Notes: generated by a model from the sequence alone, not told the origin. Shown: positions 28,387 to 37,763, numbered from the stretch's first letter. The stretch is DNA of 64,000 nt from an uncultured Actinomycetes bacterium (GCA_903920435.1 CAIXMB010000163.1:1-64000), one strand, 5' to 3'. Numbers and translations: made by a program.

Positions 28387-28984
28387 CACCTCGCTCGGCA
28401 CGAGCGTGGCGGTAGTCGACAACGCGGCCGGCATCATCGCCGAGCACTCGTCAGACGACACCCGCGGTCACGCCGAGATCGTGGGCACGCTCATCGCCGC
28501 GTGCCTGGCCGACTCCGGCATCCCCGTCTCGGCGCTCTCGGGCGTCGTCGCGGGCATGGGCCCCGGGCCCTTCACGGGGCTGCGCGTCGGCATCGCCGCC
28601 GCGCGCGCCTTCGCCTTCGGCGCCGGCAAGATCGTGGTGCCGATCGTGAGCCACGACGCCATCGCCCTCGGTGAGGAGGGCAGGTTCGTCGTCGCGACGG
28701 ACGCCCGGCGCGGTGAGCTCTACTGGTCCGCATACGAGGGGCCGGATGCCGCGGCCCTCCCGGTCCGCACGCACGGCCCCGCGCTCGTCAAGGCCGGGGA
28801 GCTCGAGTCGGCGGTGCCGGCCGGGCACCGGATCATCCGGGCGACGCGCGTCTCGGCGGGCGACCTCGGAATGCTCGCCGAGGCCCTCTACGCGAACGGC
28901 CGCCCCTTCGCCGCCGACGAGCCGCTGTACCTGCGCTCGCCCGACGTCACGCTCTCCGCCGGGCCCAAGCGGGTGACCGGATGA
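28370..28984 (+). CDS. tsaB: tRNA t6A-modification protein TsaB
   Basis: Scaffold partner of TsaD. ASKHA fold with MLLAIDTSLGTSVAVVD at the N-terminus and the conserved GMGPGPFTGLRVGIAAARAFAFG. 204 residues, within family range. The ATG at 28370 lies inside the end of tsaE and the stop overlaps rimI as ATGA. Confidence 0.95.
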   Translation: MLLAIDTSLGTSVAVVDNAAGIIAEHSSDDTRGHAEIVGTLIAACLADSGIPVSALSGVVAGMGPGPFTGLRVGIAAARAFAFGAGKIVVPIVSHDAIALGEEGRFVVATDARRGELYWSAYEGPDAAALPVRTHGPALVKAGELESAVPAGHRIIRATRVSAGDLGMLAEALYANGRPFAADEPLYLRSPDVTLSAGPKRVTG

Positions 28985-29463
28985 CCGCCTGGCAGTTGCG
29001 CACGGCGACCGAGGGCGACCTCGACGCCATCATGGCGATCGAGTCGACCGTGTTCCCGGATGACGCGTGGTCGCCGGCCACCATGCTCGCCGAGCTGCGC
29101 GACCGCAACGGCGTCTACTACGTGGCGTTCCCGCCCGACGACCCCGCGCGCGTCGACGCGTACGCGGGACTGCGGGCGCCGCGCCGCCAGCCCCAGGCCG
29201 ATATCCAGACCATCGCCGTCGTCGAGGGTGCCCGGCGCCACGGGCTCGGCCGCGTGCTCATGCTCCGGATGATCGACGATGCGCGTGAGCGCGGTGCGAG
29301 CGAGCTCTTCCTCGAGGTGCGAGCGGACAATCCCGGCGCGCAGGCGCTGTACGAGTCACTCGGGTTCGAGCAGATCGCGGTGCGGCCGCGCTACTACAAC
29401 GGCGTCGTCGACGCGGTGATTATGCGCCTGGAGATCCCGGCGCCGAAGGCGGGGCTGGCATGA
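28981..29463 (+). CDS. rimI: Ribosomal-protein-alanine N-acetyltransferase, GNAT family
   Basis: GNAT acetyltransferase of 160 residues. The CoA-binding motif is [27 protein letters not shown] and motif B is [22 protein letters not shown]. Position between tsaB and tsaD is the classic place of rimI; the exact substrate (S18 or another N-terminus) is inferred from that. ATGA overlaps at both ends. Confidence 0.92.
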   Translation: MTAWQLRTATEGDLDAIMAIESTVFPDDAWSPATMLAELRDRNGVYYVAFPPDDPARVDAYAGLRAPRRQPQADIQTIAVVEGARRHGLGRVLMLRMIDDARERGASELFLEVRADNPGAQALYESLGFEQIAVRPRYYNGVVDAVIMRLEIPAPKAGLA

Positions 29464-30524
29464 GCGGGCCCCTGGTGCTCGGCATCGAGACGAGCTGCGA
29501 CGAGACCGGCATCGGCATCGTGCGCGGTACGACGCTGCTCGCCAACGTCATCTCGTCGTCGATGGAGGAGCACGCGCGCTACGGCGGCGTCGTGCCCGAG
29601 GTCGCCGCGCGTGCGCACCTCGAGGCCCTCGTGCCCGCGCTGCGCCAGGCGCTCGCCGAGGCCGACGTCGAGCTCGCCGATCTCGATGCGATCGCCGTCA
29701 CGAGCGGGCCGGGCCTCTCCGGTGCGCTCATGGTCGGCGTGGGGGCGGCGAAGGCGCTCGCCCTCTCGCTCGGCAAGCCGCTGTACGCGGTGAACCACCT
29801 CGTGGGCCACGTGGGGGCGGATGTGCTCTCGGTCTCGGCAGGCTCGACCACCGGGCCGCTCGAGTACCCGACCATCGCACTGCTCGTGTCGGGCGGCCAC
29901 ACCTCGCTGCTGCATGTGCGTGACCTCATCTCCGACGTCGAACTGCTCGGCGAGACCATCGACGACGCGGCGGGCGAGGCGTTCGACAAGGTCGCGCGCC
30001 TACTGGGTCTGCCCTACCCGGGCGGTCCCGAGATCGATCGGGCCGCGGTGGGCGGCAACCCGAAGGCGATCCGGTTCCCGCGCGGGCTCACCCACGCGAA
30101 AGACGCGGAGAAGCACCGCTACGACTTCTCGTTCTCCGGGCTCAAGACGGCGGTCGCGCGCTGGGTCGAGCGCGAGCGCGATGAGGGGCGCGAGGTGCCC
30201 ATCGCCGACGTTGCGGCGAGCTTCCGCGAGGCGGTAGTCGATGTCCTGCTGACGAAGGCCGTCGCCGCGTGTGTCGACCTCGGGGTGCCGCGGCTGCTGC
30301 TCGGTGGGGGAGTGGTGGCCAACGCCCGCGTGCGCGAGCTCGCGGCCGAGCGCTGCGCTGCCGCGGGCATCCGGCTCCGTATCCCGCCGCTCTCGCTGTG
30401 CACCGACAACGGGGCGATGATCGCCGCCCTCGGGGCCCAGCTCGTCGCGGCGGGCCACGCGCCCTCCGGGCTCGGATTCGGCGCGGACTCGACGCTGCCC
30501 GTAACACTCGTACAACAGCCGTAA
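29460..30524 (+). CDS. tsaD: tRNA N6-adenosine threonylcarbamoyltransferase TsaD
   Basis: Catalytic subunit of t6A37 synthesis. Start [17 protein letters not shown]; the metal site HxxxH is in [11 protein letters not shown]; nucleotide-binding [38 protein letters not shown] and [10 protein letters not shown] complete the ASKHA fold. 354 residues, normal. Last gene of the unit. Confidence 0.96.
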   Translation: MSGPLVLGIETSCDETGIGIVRGTTLLANVISSSMEEHARYGGVVPEVAARAHLEALVPALRQALAEADVELADLDAIAVTSGPGLSGALMVGVGAAKALALSLGKPLYAVNHLVGHVGADVLSVSAGSTTGPLEYPTIALLVSGGHTSLLHVRDLISDVELLGETIDDAAGEAFDKVARLLGLPYPGGPEIDRAAVGGNPKAIRFPRGLTHAKDAEKHRYDFSFSGLKTAVARWVERERDEGREVPIADVAASFREAVVDVLLTKAVAACVDLGVPRLLLGGGVVANARVRELAAERCAAAGIRLRIPPLSLCTDNGAMIAALGAQLVAAGHAPSGLGFGADSTLPVTLVQQP

Positions 30525-30575
30525 CCCGCAGCGCCCCGCGTTGACTTAGGCGCGGCGTGCTGAAACGATGACACC

Positions 30576-30926
30576 ATGACTGATCAGACTCCTGCTCCCA
30601 CGCCCGAACCCGCAGCGGTTCCCACCCCGGCCGCTCAGCCCGCGGCCCCCGCGTACGCCCCCGCCGGGCCTGCCCGCCCGTGGAACGTGCTCGCGATCGT
30701 CTCGCTCGCCATCGCCATCGTCGGCTTCTCGTGGATCAGCCTCGGTGCCGTCATCACGGGCCACATCGCCCTCAGCCAGATCAAGAAGACCGGCGAGCAG
30801 GGCCACGGCCTCGCGCTCGCCGGCACGATCATCGGCTACGTCGGCATCGCGGTCACCCTGATCTGGATCCCGATCGTGATCTTCGGCATCATCGCCTCCG
30901 CGAGCTACGGCGGCTACAACTACTAG
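30576..30926 (+). CDS. DUF4190-like small membrane protein 1
   Basis: 116 residues. A Pro/Ala/Thr-rich cytoplasmic N-terminus of about 40 residues precedes two membrane helices (VLAIVSLAIAIVGFSWISLG and TIIGYVGIAVTLIWIPIVIF) separated by the DUF4190 signature GHIALSQIKKTGEQGHGLALAG. It ends in Tyr/Gly (YGGYNY). Function unknown. First of three related genes in a row; the next begins at its last base. Confidence 0.8.
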   Translation: MTDQTPAPTPEPAAVPTPAAQPAAPAYAPAGPARPWNVLAIVSLAIAIVGFSWISLGAVITGHIALSQIKKTGEQGHGLALAGTIIGYVGIAVTLIWIPIVIFGIIASASYGGYNY

Positions 30927-31171
30927 TGACTGACTCAGCCGGGGTCGCGAGGCGCACGAGCGTCCTCGCGATCCTGTCGCTGGTAGCGGCGTTCGTGGCC
31001 TCGGTCGTGGGCGTCGTGCTCGGCATCGTCGCGCTCGTGCGCATCCGTCGCACGGGTGAGGCGGGGCGCGGTCTGGCCATCGCGGCGATCGTCGTGGGCG
31101 TGCTCGTCACCGCCTACTTCTGCCTCGCGTTCGTGCTGCCGTACGTGCTGTACTACCTCTCCACCGCCTGA
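30926..31171 (+). CDS. DUF4190-like small membrane protein 2
   Basis: 81 residues, nearly all membrane: two helices (VLAILSLVAAFVASVVGVVL and AAIVVGVLVTAYFCLAFVLP) around the loop GIVALVRIRRTGEAGRGLAIA, a shorter form of the DUF4190 unit. The GTG shares the last base of the preceding stop, suggesting coupling. Lacks the Pro-rich tail of its neighbours. Confidence 0.75.
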   Translation: MTDSAGVARRTSVLAILSLVAAFVASVVGVVLGIVALVRIRRTGEAGRGLAIAAIVVGVLVTAYFCLAFVLPYVLYYLSTA

Positions 31172-31199
31172 CCGCATCGAGGATTGCTAGGGTTTGACC

Positions 31200-31760
31200 A
31201 TGGCTGAGAACAACGACATCCCGCCCATCCCGCTGCCGCCGTCGGGCGGTGCGGTGCCGCCCGTCGAGCCTGCTCCCGTGACGCCGCCCGCGGCCGCCGC
31301 CCCCACGCCTCCCGCGTTCCCCACAGGCGCGCCCCAGCCGCTCCCGCCCGTCGCGGCACCGCGCCCCGACCCGTACGCACAGCCCGGTGCCTATGCCGCC
31401 CCGCCGCCCGGTTACGCGCAGCCGCAGCCCGGGTACCAGCAGGCCCCTCCGGCCTACGGCCAGCCCGGCTACGCCTACCAGCCCGTCGCGGCGGGCCCCG
31501 CCCAGGGCCTCAGCCTGGCGTCGATGATCACCGGCATCGCCGCGGTGCTGCTCTCGTTCGCGGGCTTCGGCTTCCTGCCCGCGGTCGCCGCCGTCATCCT
31601 CGGCCACATCGCGCAGCGCCGCCAGCCGTACGCCAGGGCGTTGTGGATCACGGGCCTCATCACGGGCTACGTGGCCCTCGGCATTTCGCTCATCACCGGC
31701 ATCGTGGCGCTCGTGTTCTTCATCGCCGCGTTCTCGAGCTCCGGGTACTACGGCTACTAG
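31200..31760 (+). CDS. DUF4190-like membrane protein 3 with long Pro/Tyr-rich N-terminus
   Basis: 186 residues. The first 105 are low complexity, Pro/Ala then PGYAQPQPGYQQAPPAYGQP, as in cytoplasmic tails that assemble or bind partners. Then two helices around VILGHIAQRRQPYARALWITG. ATG at 31200 chosen: TAGGGT lies six bases upstream (leaderless pattern); a TTG two codons earlier is the alternative. It converges with the methyltransferase gene, overlapping by four bases. Confidence 0.8.
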   Translation: MAENNDIPPIPLPPSGGAVPPVEPAPVTPPAAAAPTPPAFPTGAPQPLPPVAAPRPDPYAQPGAYAAPPPGYAQPQPGYQQAPPAYGQPGYAYQPVAAGPAQGLSLASMITGIAAVLLSFAGFGFLPAVAAVILGHIAQRRQPYARALWITGLITGYVALGISLITGIVALVFFIAAFSSSGYYGY

Positions 31761-32932
31761 ACCCGTTCGACCAGAAGGGCCCTGCGCCGGTCGCCCACCC
31801 TCGTGAGGATGAGCGTGCCGCTCGCGGGGCCCTTCGGCGCGAGAGCCGTGCGGAAGGCGGCGGGGTCGATGTCGACTCCGCGCTTCTTGATCTCGAGTGT
31901 GCCGATGCCGCGCGCGGCGAGTTCGCGCTTGATCGCCTTCTTGTCGAGCGGCAGGTCGCCGACCACTCTGAAGCACGTTGCGAAGGGCGTCTCCACCGCG
32001 GCGTCGGCGGTGATGTACGCGATGGTCGCCTCGAGCATGCGGCCGTCGAGAGTCCGCGCGAGGTCGCCGATGAGCCGGGCACGGATGACCGCGCCATCGG
32101 GCTCGTACACGTACTCGCCGAGGCTGCCGGCAGCGGCATCCGGGCTGTCTGCGGCCGCAGTGAGCTCGGCGGTCCCGTGCTCGCCGACGACGAGGGCCGC
32201 GCGGCGCACCCCGGGCCGCGCGAGCGCACCGAACCACACGCCGAGCTCGACGACCTCGCGGTCGACCGACACCCACTGCGCCTCGGCCCCATCGGGGATC
32301 AGATCGCGGTCGATCCCCGGCCCGAGCTTCACGCCGACCGGCAGTCGCTCGGCGAGGCCGAACGCGAAGTCGAGGGAGGGCGACCAGTCCGCCGGGTTCT
32401 TCAGGCGCTGGGCGCCGTCGCGCCGCGCGGGGTCGAGGTACACGCCGCCGACGCCCGAGAGATCGAAGGTCTCGGCATCGCCGAGCTCGACGCGCGCGTT
32501 CGACCACGAGGCGAGGTTGTAGCTCGCCACGGCGGCGGTCACCTCGTCGCGCTCGACGGCGGTGACCTCGAGCTCGAGCGCGGCGAGGGCGAGGGCATCC
32601 GCGCCGATCCCGCAGCCGAGATCGGCCACCCAGCCGATGCCCGCGAGCTGGAAGCGGCCGGCGTGCTGGGCGGCGACGCTCAGGCGCGTAGCCTGCTCGA
32701 GGCCCGCCTCGGTGAAGAGCATGGTCGCGGCAAAGGGGCCGAACTTGGCCACCGCCCGCGCGCGCAATCGCGCCTGCCCCATGACGGCCGCGACGAGCGC
32801 GGGGGAGTGGCCGGCCTTGCGCAGGTCGGCGACGCTGCGCACGACGTCGGCGGAGGACTCCCAGGGCGGCAGCGAGTCGAGCAGGGCGAGCCCTTCTGCG
32901 GTGAGCAGCTCGCGAAGCTCGGCCTGGTCCAT
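31757..32932 (-). CDS. SAM-dependent methyltransferase, THUMP-like domain family
   Basis: 391 residues. The Rossmann SAM site is WVADLGCGIGADALALAALELEVTAVERDE, then VYLDPARRDG is the catalytic-loop-like DPAR motif. A C-terminal region with LDKKAIKRELAARGIGTLEIKKRGVDIDP resembles the THUMP-like part of a conserved actinobacterial family. Target (probably RNA) not known. ATG at 32932 chosen because TACGCT stands exactly six bases before it; the GTG at 32956 would lie inside the CIRCE operator of groES. Confidence 0.8.
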   Translation of the reverse strand: MDQAELRELLTAEGLALLDSLPPWESSADVVRSVADLRKAGHSPALVAAVMGQARLRARAVAKFGPFAATMLFTEAGLEQATRLSVAAQHAGRFQLAGIGWVADLGCGIGADALALAALELEVTAVERDEVTAAVASYNLASWSNARVELGDAETFDLSGVGGVYLDPARRDGAQRLKNPADWSPSLDFAFGLAERLPVGVKLGPGIDRDLIPDGAEAQWVSVDREVVELGVWFGALARPGVRRAALVVGEHGTAELTAAADSPDAAAGSLGEYVYEPDGAVIRARLIGDLARTLDGRMLEATIAYITADAAVETPFATCFRVVGDLPLDKKAIKRELAARGIGTLEIKKRGVDIDPAAFRTALAPKGPASGTLILTRVGDRRRALLVERV

Positions 32933-32949
32933 GTGTCGAGCGTAATAGG

Positions 32950-32976
32950 TTGGCACTCACATTGAACGAGTGCCAA
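32950..32976 (+). promoter_or_regulatory. CIRCE operator upstream of groES (HrcA site)
   Basis: TTGGCACTC-N9-GAGTGCCAA matches the CIRCE consensus TTAGCACTC-N9-GAGTGCTAA with one change per arm and exact nine-base spacing. It overlaps the -35 element, so binding of HrcA would block RNA polymerase. Confidence 0.9.
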
Positions 32977-32990
32977 CGAGGCTCTATAGT
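32962..32990 (+). promoter_or_regulatory. groES promoter
   Basis: TTGAAC at 32962-32967 and TATAGT at 32985-32990 are separated by 17 bases. A second imperfect inverted repeat, TGGCAC...GTGCCA at 32996-33020, covers the expected start of transcription and may be a second HrcA half-site or an mRNA hairpin. Confidence 0.75.
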
Positions 32991-33053
32991 TGATCTGGCA
33001 CTCTCACAAGGAGTGTGCCAACCCCAAAAGTTTCTAGAAAGAAGAGGTCAACC

Positions 33054-33350
33054 GTGTCGGTGTCCATCAAGCCGCTCGAGGATCGCATTGTCATCAAGCA
33101 GGTCGAGGCTGAAACGACCACTGCGTCGGGTCTCGTCATCCCCGACACTGCCAAGGAGAAGCCGCAGGAGGGCGAGGTCGTCGCCGTGGGCCCCGGCCGC
33201 ATCGACGACAACGGCAACCGCATCCCGCTCGACATCGCTGTCGGTGACAAGGTCATCTACTCCAAGTACGGCGGCACCGAGGTGAAGTACGGCGGCGAAG
33301 ACCTGCTCGTGCTCTCCGCGCGCGACGTTCTCGCGGTAGTCGTTCGCTAA
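33054..33350 (+). CDS. groES: Co-chaperonin GroES
   Basis: 10-kDa lid of the GroEL folding chamber, 98 residues. It starts [19 protein letters not shown] and has the mobile loop [19 protein letters not shown], then EVVAVGPGR and [36 protein letters not shown] start with GAAGAGG upstream. groEL does not follow; the next gene is rarD after a terminator, so groES is a single-gene unit here. Confidence 0.97.
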   Translation: MSVSIKPLEDRIVIKQVEAETTTASGLVIPDTAKEKPQEGEVVAVGPGRIDDNGNRIPLDIAVGDKVIYSKYGGTEVKYGGEDLLVLSARDVLAVVVR

Positions 33351-33366
33351 CCACTTACTGCCAAAG

Positions 33367-33396
33367 GTCCCGGTGATTTCGGTCACCGGGACTTTT
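33367..33396 (+). terminator. Terminator after groES
   Basis: Stem GTCCCGGTGA and its complement (10 pairs), loop TTTCGG, followed by TTTT. One of the few hairpins in the window with a T-run. Confidence 0.85.
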
Positions 33397-33424
33397 GCCG
33401 TTAAACCCGCCCTAGGCTTGTGAG

Positions 33425-34360
33425 GTGATCAAGCCCGACGACAGAGTCTCGGGCAGCGGAATCGCCTTCGCCGCCGTCGCCTACCTGCTCTGGGGCTTCC
33501 TGCCCGTTCTCTTCTTCGCGCTGCGCGACTCCGGGCCGATCGAGATCGTCTCGTGGCGCATCGTGCTCTCACTCGTCTTCTGCGCGCTGCTCATCACCGC
33601 TACCCGCAGCTGGTCGAAGCTCATCGCGATCCTGCGCGACCGCCGCACGGTGCTCACCCTCGGCCTCGCCGCGGTGTTCATCGTCGTGAACTGGACCGTG
33701 TACGTCTTCGCGAGCGTGAGCGGCCACGTCGTCGAGGCATCCCTCGGCTACTTCACGAACCCCATCGTCACGGTGCTGCTCGGCGTGGTCGTGCTGCGCG
33801 AGCGCCTGCGGCCGCTGCAGTGGGTGGCCCTCGCCACGAGCGCCGTCGCCGTGCTCGTGATCGCGATCGGCTACGGCGCCTTCCCGTGGATCGCCCTCAC
33901 CCTCGCCTTCAGCTTCGGCCTCTACGGCCTGGTCAAGAAGCGGGTGGGCCCCTCCGCCGATGCGGTCAGCGGCCTCACCATCGAGACCGCCGTGCTGGCG
34001 CCGGTCGCGGGCATCGTGCTGATCATCCTCGCCTCGACCTCGGGACTGTCGCTGGGGGCGCTCGGGCCGACGCATGCCGTGCTCATGCTGTCGCTGGGCG
34101 TGGCCACGGCGGTACCGCTCATCCTGTTCGCCGCGGCCGCCCGTCGGCTGCCGCTGATCTACATCGGCCTCGCCCAGTACATCGCGCCGATCCTGCAGCT
34201 CATCGTCGGAGTCGTGTTCCTGCGCGAGGCGATGCCGCCGGAGCGCTGGGTGGGATTCGGGATCGTCTGGCTCGCGCTCATCATCCTCACCGTCGACATG
34301 TTCCTGCACGCCAACCGCCAGCGCGCGGCGGCGCTGCCGGAGGCGACGGGCGCGCCCTGA
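33425..34360 (+). CDS. rarD: EamA-family transporter RarD
   Basis: Integral membrane protein of the drug/metabolite transporter superfamily, 311 residues with about ten helices in two EamA halves. Family segments: GIAFAAVAYLLWGFLPVLFFAL, EIVSWRIVLSLVFC, VEASLGYFTNPIVTVLLGVVVLRERL and YIGLAQYIAPILQLIVGVVFL. Substrate unknown. TAGGCT six bases before the GTG gives a leaderless pattern. Confidence 0.88.
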   Translation: MIKPDDRVSGSGIAFAAVAYLLWGFLPVLFFALRDSGPIEIVSWRIVLSLVFCALLITATRSWSKLIAILRDRRTVLTLGLAAVFIVVNWTVYVFASVSGHVVEASLGYFTNPIVTVLLGVVVLRERLRPLQWVALATSAVAVLVIAIGYGAFPWIALTLAFSFGLYGLVKKRVGPSADAVSGLTIETAVLAPVAGIVLIILASTSGLSLGALGPTHAVLMLSLGVATAVPLILFAAAARRLPLIYIGLAQYIAPILQLIVGVVFLREAMPPERWVGFGIVWLALIILTVDMFLHANRQRAAALPEATGAP

Positions 34361-34396
34361 GCTCGCGCCCAGCGACGCGCGGGTAGCCTTTCCTGC

Positions 34397-35641
34397 GTGC
34401 GCCTGCCCGTTATTGCCGTCGTCGCGACGGTGGTCCTCCTGGCCGGATGCTCGACCCCCCAGCCCACGCCGGTTCCGTCCTTCAGCGCCTCCGCGGCCCC
34501 GAAGCCCGGTGACGGCACACTGCGCATCGGCACCCTGTTCCCCGTGACGGGAGCCGCCTCGTACATCGCCCCCGCCCAAGCGGCTGGCGTCGCCCTCGCG
34601 ATCGCCGACGTGAATGCCGCAGGCGGTGTTGCGGGCACGCCCCTCGACCTGCTCGCGCGCGACTCGGGCGAGGCGTCGGGCACCACTCTCGAGACCTCCT
34701 TCTCCGACCTCGTCGCCGGCGGCGTCGATGTCGTCATCGGTCCGTCGTCCTCCCTGCTCGCGGCTCGCGCCATTCCCCTCGCGGCCACGGCCGGGATCGC
34801 CCTCATCTCGCCCGCCGCGACCTTCCCCAGCCTCACGACCGCCGCTGACGACGGCTACTTCTTCCGCACCATCCCGGCCTATGGGCACCAGGGCCTCGCG
34901 CTCGGTGAGGTGCTGTCGGAGTCCGGCCCGGAGAAGATCGCGCTCCTCTATATCGACGACGAGTTCGGGCGGGCGCTCGCGCCCACGCTCGCGCGGGGGC
35001 TCGAGCAGCACGGCAGCACCCTCGCCCTCTCGCAGGGCATCCCCGTGGGCACCACCGATCTGTCGATCGTCATCGACCAGGTGAAGGCCGCGGCGCCCGA
35101 CGCGGTGGTACTGGGCTCCACCTACGCCTCTGTTGACGCGACCAAGGCCCTCATCACGGCCGTGATCGCCGCGGGCTACGGCGGGTCGAAGCTCTGGTTG
35201 ACGACCCAGAACACCGGCGACTACTCGCAGGCGCTGCCGGGTGGCACTCTCACAGGCGTGAACGGGATCATCGAGGGCTTCCAGCCCGACGACGCCTTCA
35301 TCGCGCGGCTCAAGACCGTCGACTCGAGCCTGACCGCGTATCGGTACGCCGCAGAGGCCTACGACGCCGTGATCCTCGCGGCCCTCGCTGCGGTGCAGGG
35401 CGGGGATGCCGGCAGCGCCATCGCCGAGAACCTGGGCGACGTCTCGGTGGGCGGCCTCAAGTGCGGGAGCTTCGCCGAATGCCTGAATCCCCTCCAGGCC
35501 GGGCAGGACATCGACTACGATGGAGTGTCCGGTCCGCTGAACTTCACGCCGGAGGGTGACATTTCGCCCGCGTACTACGGCTTGTACACCTACGACGGCG
35601 AGAATCGCTTCGTCTTCAGCCGTGGCCTACTGGCTGGCTGA
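34397..35641 (+). CDS. Branched-chain amino-acid/amide-type ABC transporter substrate-binding lipoprotein 1
   Basis: 414 residues. Signal peptide with lipobox VVLLAGC at residues 11-17. Periplasmic-binding fold type I of the LivJ/UrtA group: LRIGTLFPVTGAASYIAPAQ, AIADVNAAGGVAGTPLDLLARDSG, VVIGPSSSLLAARAIPLA, then YRYAAEAYDAVILAALAAVQGG. Ligand not readable. TAGCCT seven bases before the GTG suggests a leaderless mRNA. Followed by a paralogue after 31 bases; the permease and ATPase genes are 4-8 kb away. Confidence 0.88.
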   Translation: MRLPVIAVVATVVLLAGCSTPQPTPVPSFSASAAPKPGDGTLRIGTLFPVTGAASYIAPAQAAGVALAIADVNAAGGVAGTPLDLLARDSGEASGTTLETSFSDLVAGGVDVVIGPSSSLLAARAIPLAATAGIALISPAATFPSLTTAADDGYFFRTIPAYGHQGLALGEVLSESGPEKIALLYIDDEFGRALAPTLARGLEQHGSTLALSQGIPVGTTDLSIVIDQVKAAAPDAVVLGSTYASVDATKALITAVIAAGYGGSKLWLTTQNTGDYSQALPGGTLTGVNGIIEGFQPDDAFIARLKTVDSSLTAYRYAAEAYDAVILAALAAVQGGDAGSAIAENLGDVSVGGLKCGSFAECLNPLQAGQDIDYDGVSGPLNFTPEGDISPAYYGLYTYDGENRFVFSRGLLAG

Positions 35642-35672
35642 ACCGGCCCTCTCGAATGCAGGAGGAACCCTG

Positions 35673-36899
35673 ATGTCCCGAATCGCACTCCCCGGCGCCG
35701 CCGCCGTGGTCGCCCTCGCCCTCGTGCTCGCGGGCTGCACGCCCTCGGGCGGCGATGAGCCCACCGCTGCGCCCGTCGACCGCAAGCCCCTCGACCTCTC
35801 GATCGGCACCCTCCTTCCCGAAACCGGGGCCCTCGCTGCCTTCGGACCGGCCACGGAAGCCGCCGCCGAGCTCGCCGCGGGCGACATCAACAACGCCGAC
35901 GCCGGCATCACCGTCACCATCACGAACGCGGACTCCGCCGACGCGACGACCGACACCGCCATCACCTCCACCTCGACGCTTCTCGACGCCGGTGTCTCGG
36001 TCGTCGTGGGCGCGATCTCCGACAACGTCTCCCGCAAGGTGCTGGACCAGATCGTCAAGGCCGGGGTCGTGCAGATCTCCCCCGGGAACACCTCGACCGA
36101 CTTCACCCGCTCCGCTGACGACAACCTCTACTGGCGCACGGCGCCGTCCTGCGTGCTCGAGGGCGACGCCATGGGCAAGCAGATCGCGGCAGACGGAGCT
36201 ACCTCGCTCGGCATCATCTACCAGACCGGCTACTGCGAGCCGGGCCTGCCCGAGGCGCTCTCGGCGGCCTTCGAGCGTGCGGGCGGCAAGGTCGTCGACG
36301 AGCAGCCGTACGCCGCCGGGGCCACCGACCTCACCGCCCAGGTGACTGCGGTATCCGACGCCAGGGCGCAGGCCGTGGTCGTCGTCGGCGCGAGCGGAGT
36401 ACAGGCAGTCCCGCCGCTCACCGCCGCCAAGTACGAGGGCACCGACCTCTACTTCGTGGGGCTGCCCATCTCCGACCACAGCGCCGACATCGCCGCGGGC
36501 GCCATCACGGGCTCCGTCGCGAGCATGCCGGGGCTCGACATCTCGTCGCTCGACGACTTCACCGACCGGCTCCTCGACATCAACCCGGCCCTCACCGACT
36601 TCAGCTACGCGGCAGAGACGTACGACGCCGTCGTCGTCGCCGCTCTGGCCTCACTCGCCGCGGCCTCGACGAAGGGTGCGGACATCGCGGAGAAGCTGCA
36701 GGAGGTGTCGGGCGGTTCGGGCAAGGGCACGGTCGCCACCGACTTCGGCTCGGCGGCCAAGATCATCCTCGACGGCGGAGTGGTCGATTACGACGGCCCG
36801 TCGGGCGCCATCGCCTTCGACGACAAGGGCGACCCGCAGGGCGCGGTTATCGGGCTCTACCGCTACGGCAAGGACAACAAGTTCACCCGCATCGACTGA
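35673..36899 (+). CDS. ABC transporter substrate-binding lipoprotein 2
   Basis: 408 residues with lipobox LVLAGC and the same fold: DLSIGTLLPETGALAAFGPATEAAAELAAGDIN, VVVGAISDNVSRKVLDQIV, VQISPGNTSTDFTRSADDNLYWRTAPS, FSYAAETYDAVVVAALASLAAAST, EKLQEVSGGSGKGT. Very similar in plan to the third binding protein (37925), so they look like duplicates that diverged. The ATG has CAGGAGG upstream. Its end is six bases from the convergent lipoprotein stop. Confidence 0.88.
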   Translation: MSRIALPGAAAVVALALVLAGCTPSGGDEPTAAPVDRKPLDLSIGTLLPETGALAAFGPATEAAAELAAGDINNADAGITVTITNADSADATTDTAITSTSTLLDAGVSVVVGAISDNVSRKVLDQIVKAGVVQISPGNTSTDFTRSADDNLYWRTAPSCVLEGDAMGKQIAADGATSLGIIYQTGYCEPGLPEALSAAFERAGGKVVDEQPYAAGATDLTAQVTAVSDARAQAVVVVGASGVQAVPPLTAAKYEGTDLYFVGLPISDHSADIAAGAITGSVASMPGLDISSLDDFTDRLLDINPALTDFSYAAETYDAVVVAALASLAAASTKGADIAEKLQEVSGGSGKGTVATDFGSAAKIILDGGVVDYDGPSGAIAFDDKGDPQGAVIGLYRYGKDNKFTRID

Positions 36900-36905
36900 G
36901 CCGGG

Positions 36906-37763
36906 CTACGCACACGCGTCGGTGACGAACTGGTAGAGGGCGCCGCGCACGGCGTCCGCTGCGGGCACGTAGATGCGGCCCTCCGTGTCGCCGACCCGCA
37001 CGTCGATCGGCATGATCGTGCCGCGCTTGTCCTCCTGGATGGCGTGGGGGTCGCACCGGCCGGGCGTGATGTTGAGGGTCACGACGGTGGGGGCATCCGT
37101 GCCAGCGATGACGATGCCGAGCGGCTGCTCGTTGGTGGGGATGCCGGTGGTCGGGTCCGGCGCCATGAACAGGGTGGTGCTCGAGAGCGAGACGAGCTCG
37201 ACTGAGCCGTCGGCGCCCGTGGGCTCAGTCGCGAGGTCGAGTTCGACGACAGGGAGTCCCGCGATCGTCGCGGCCCGCGGGGGAGCCGTGATCGTGAGGC
37301 CCACGATGTCGGAGACGGCCTTCTGGATGCAGTCCTCGACCATGAGCGACGGGAGTCGGTCGATGCGGTCGTCGGCGACCGTGCGGGCGGTTCCGGTTGT
37401 GCCGTCGGCGAGCACGTAGTCGAACTCGACGACGGGGTCGGGCGCGACCGCAGTGCAGTTCGGCTCGGGCAGGAGCACGGGCAGGTCGACCGTCGCACCC
37501 GCGGGGATCGACGTGTGGTCCTTCTGCCACACGGCCGGCTCCACGAACTGCTCCGAGTCCAGTCGCGCGCCTGTGATCTGGAGCGCTCCGGCCGTGCCGT
37601 TGGTGATCGACAACTCGAGGCGGCGGGGGCCGACATCCGTGCGCGTCTGGTAGACGGCGACCGAGATTCCCTCGGGAACGGCCTTCGAACCCTCGCCGGT
37701 CGCGCACCCGGCGAGAGTCACTGCGATGAGGAGCGCGGCACCCAGCGTTCGCCAGTTCGACAT
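36906..37763 (-). CDS. Lipoprotein of unknown function
   Basis: 285 residues. Signal peptide with lipobox VTLAGC; the mature part is beta-rich with LELSITNGTAGALQITGARLDS, VDLPVLLPEPNCTAV and a terminal VTDACA. Cysteines near residues 128, 169, 248 and 284 may form disulphides. Not recognised. TACTAT six bases before the ATG supports the start. It lies between two binding-protein genes on the opposite strand; a link to transport is only suggested by position. Confidence 0.75.
   Translation of the reverse strand: MSNWRTLGAALLIAVTLAGCATGEGSKAVPEGISVAVYQTRTDVGPRRLELSITNGTAGALQITGARLDSEQFVEPAVWQKDHTSIPAGATVDLPVLLPEPNCTAVAPDPVVEFDYVLADGTTGTARTVADDRIDRLPSLMVEDCIQKAVSDIVGLTITAPPRAATIAGLPVVELDLATEPTGADGSVELVSLSSTTLFMAPDPTTGIPTNEQPLGIVIAGTDAPTVVTLNITPGRCDPHAIQEDKRGTIMPIDVRVGDTEGRIYVPAADAVRGALYQFVTDACA

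Noticed and set aside
32933-32956. Earlier GTG start of the methyltransferase
   Set aside because: It falls within the CIRCE operator, and the ATG at 32932 has a correctly spaced -10 element.
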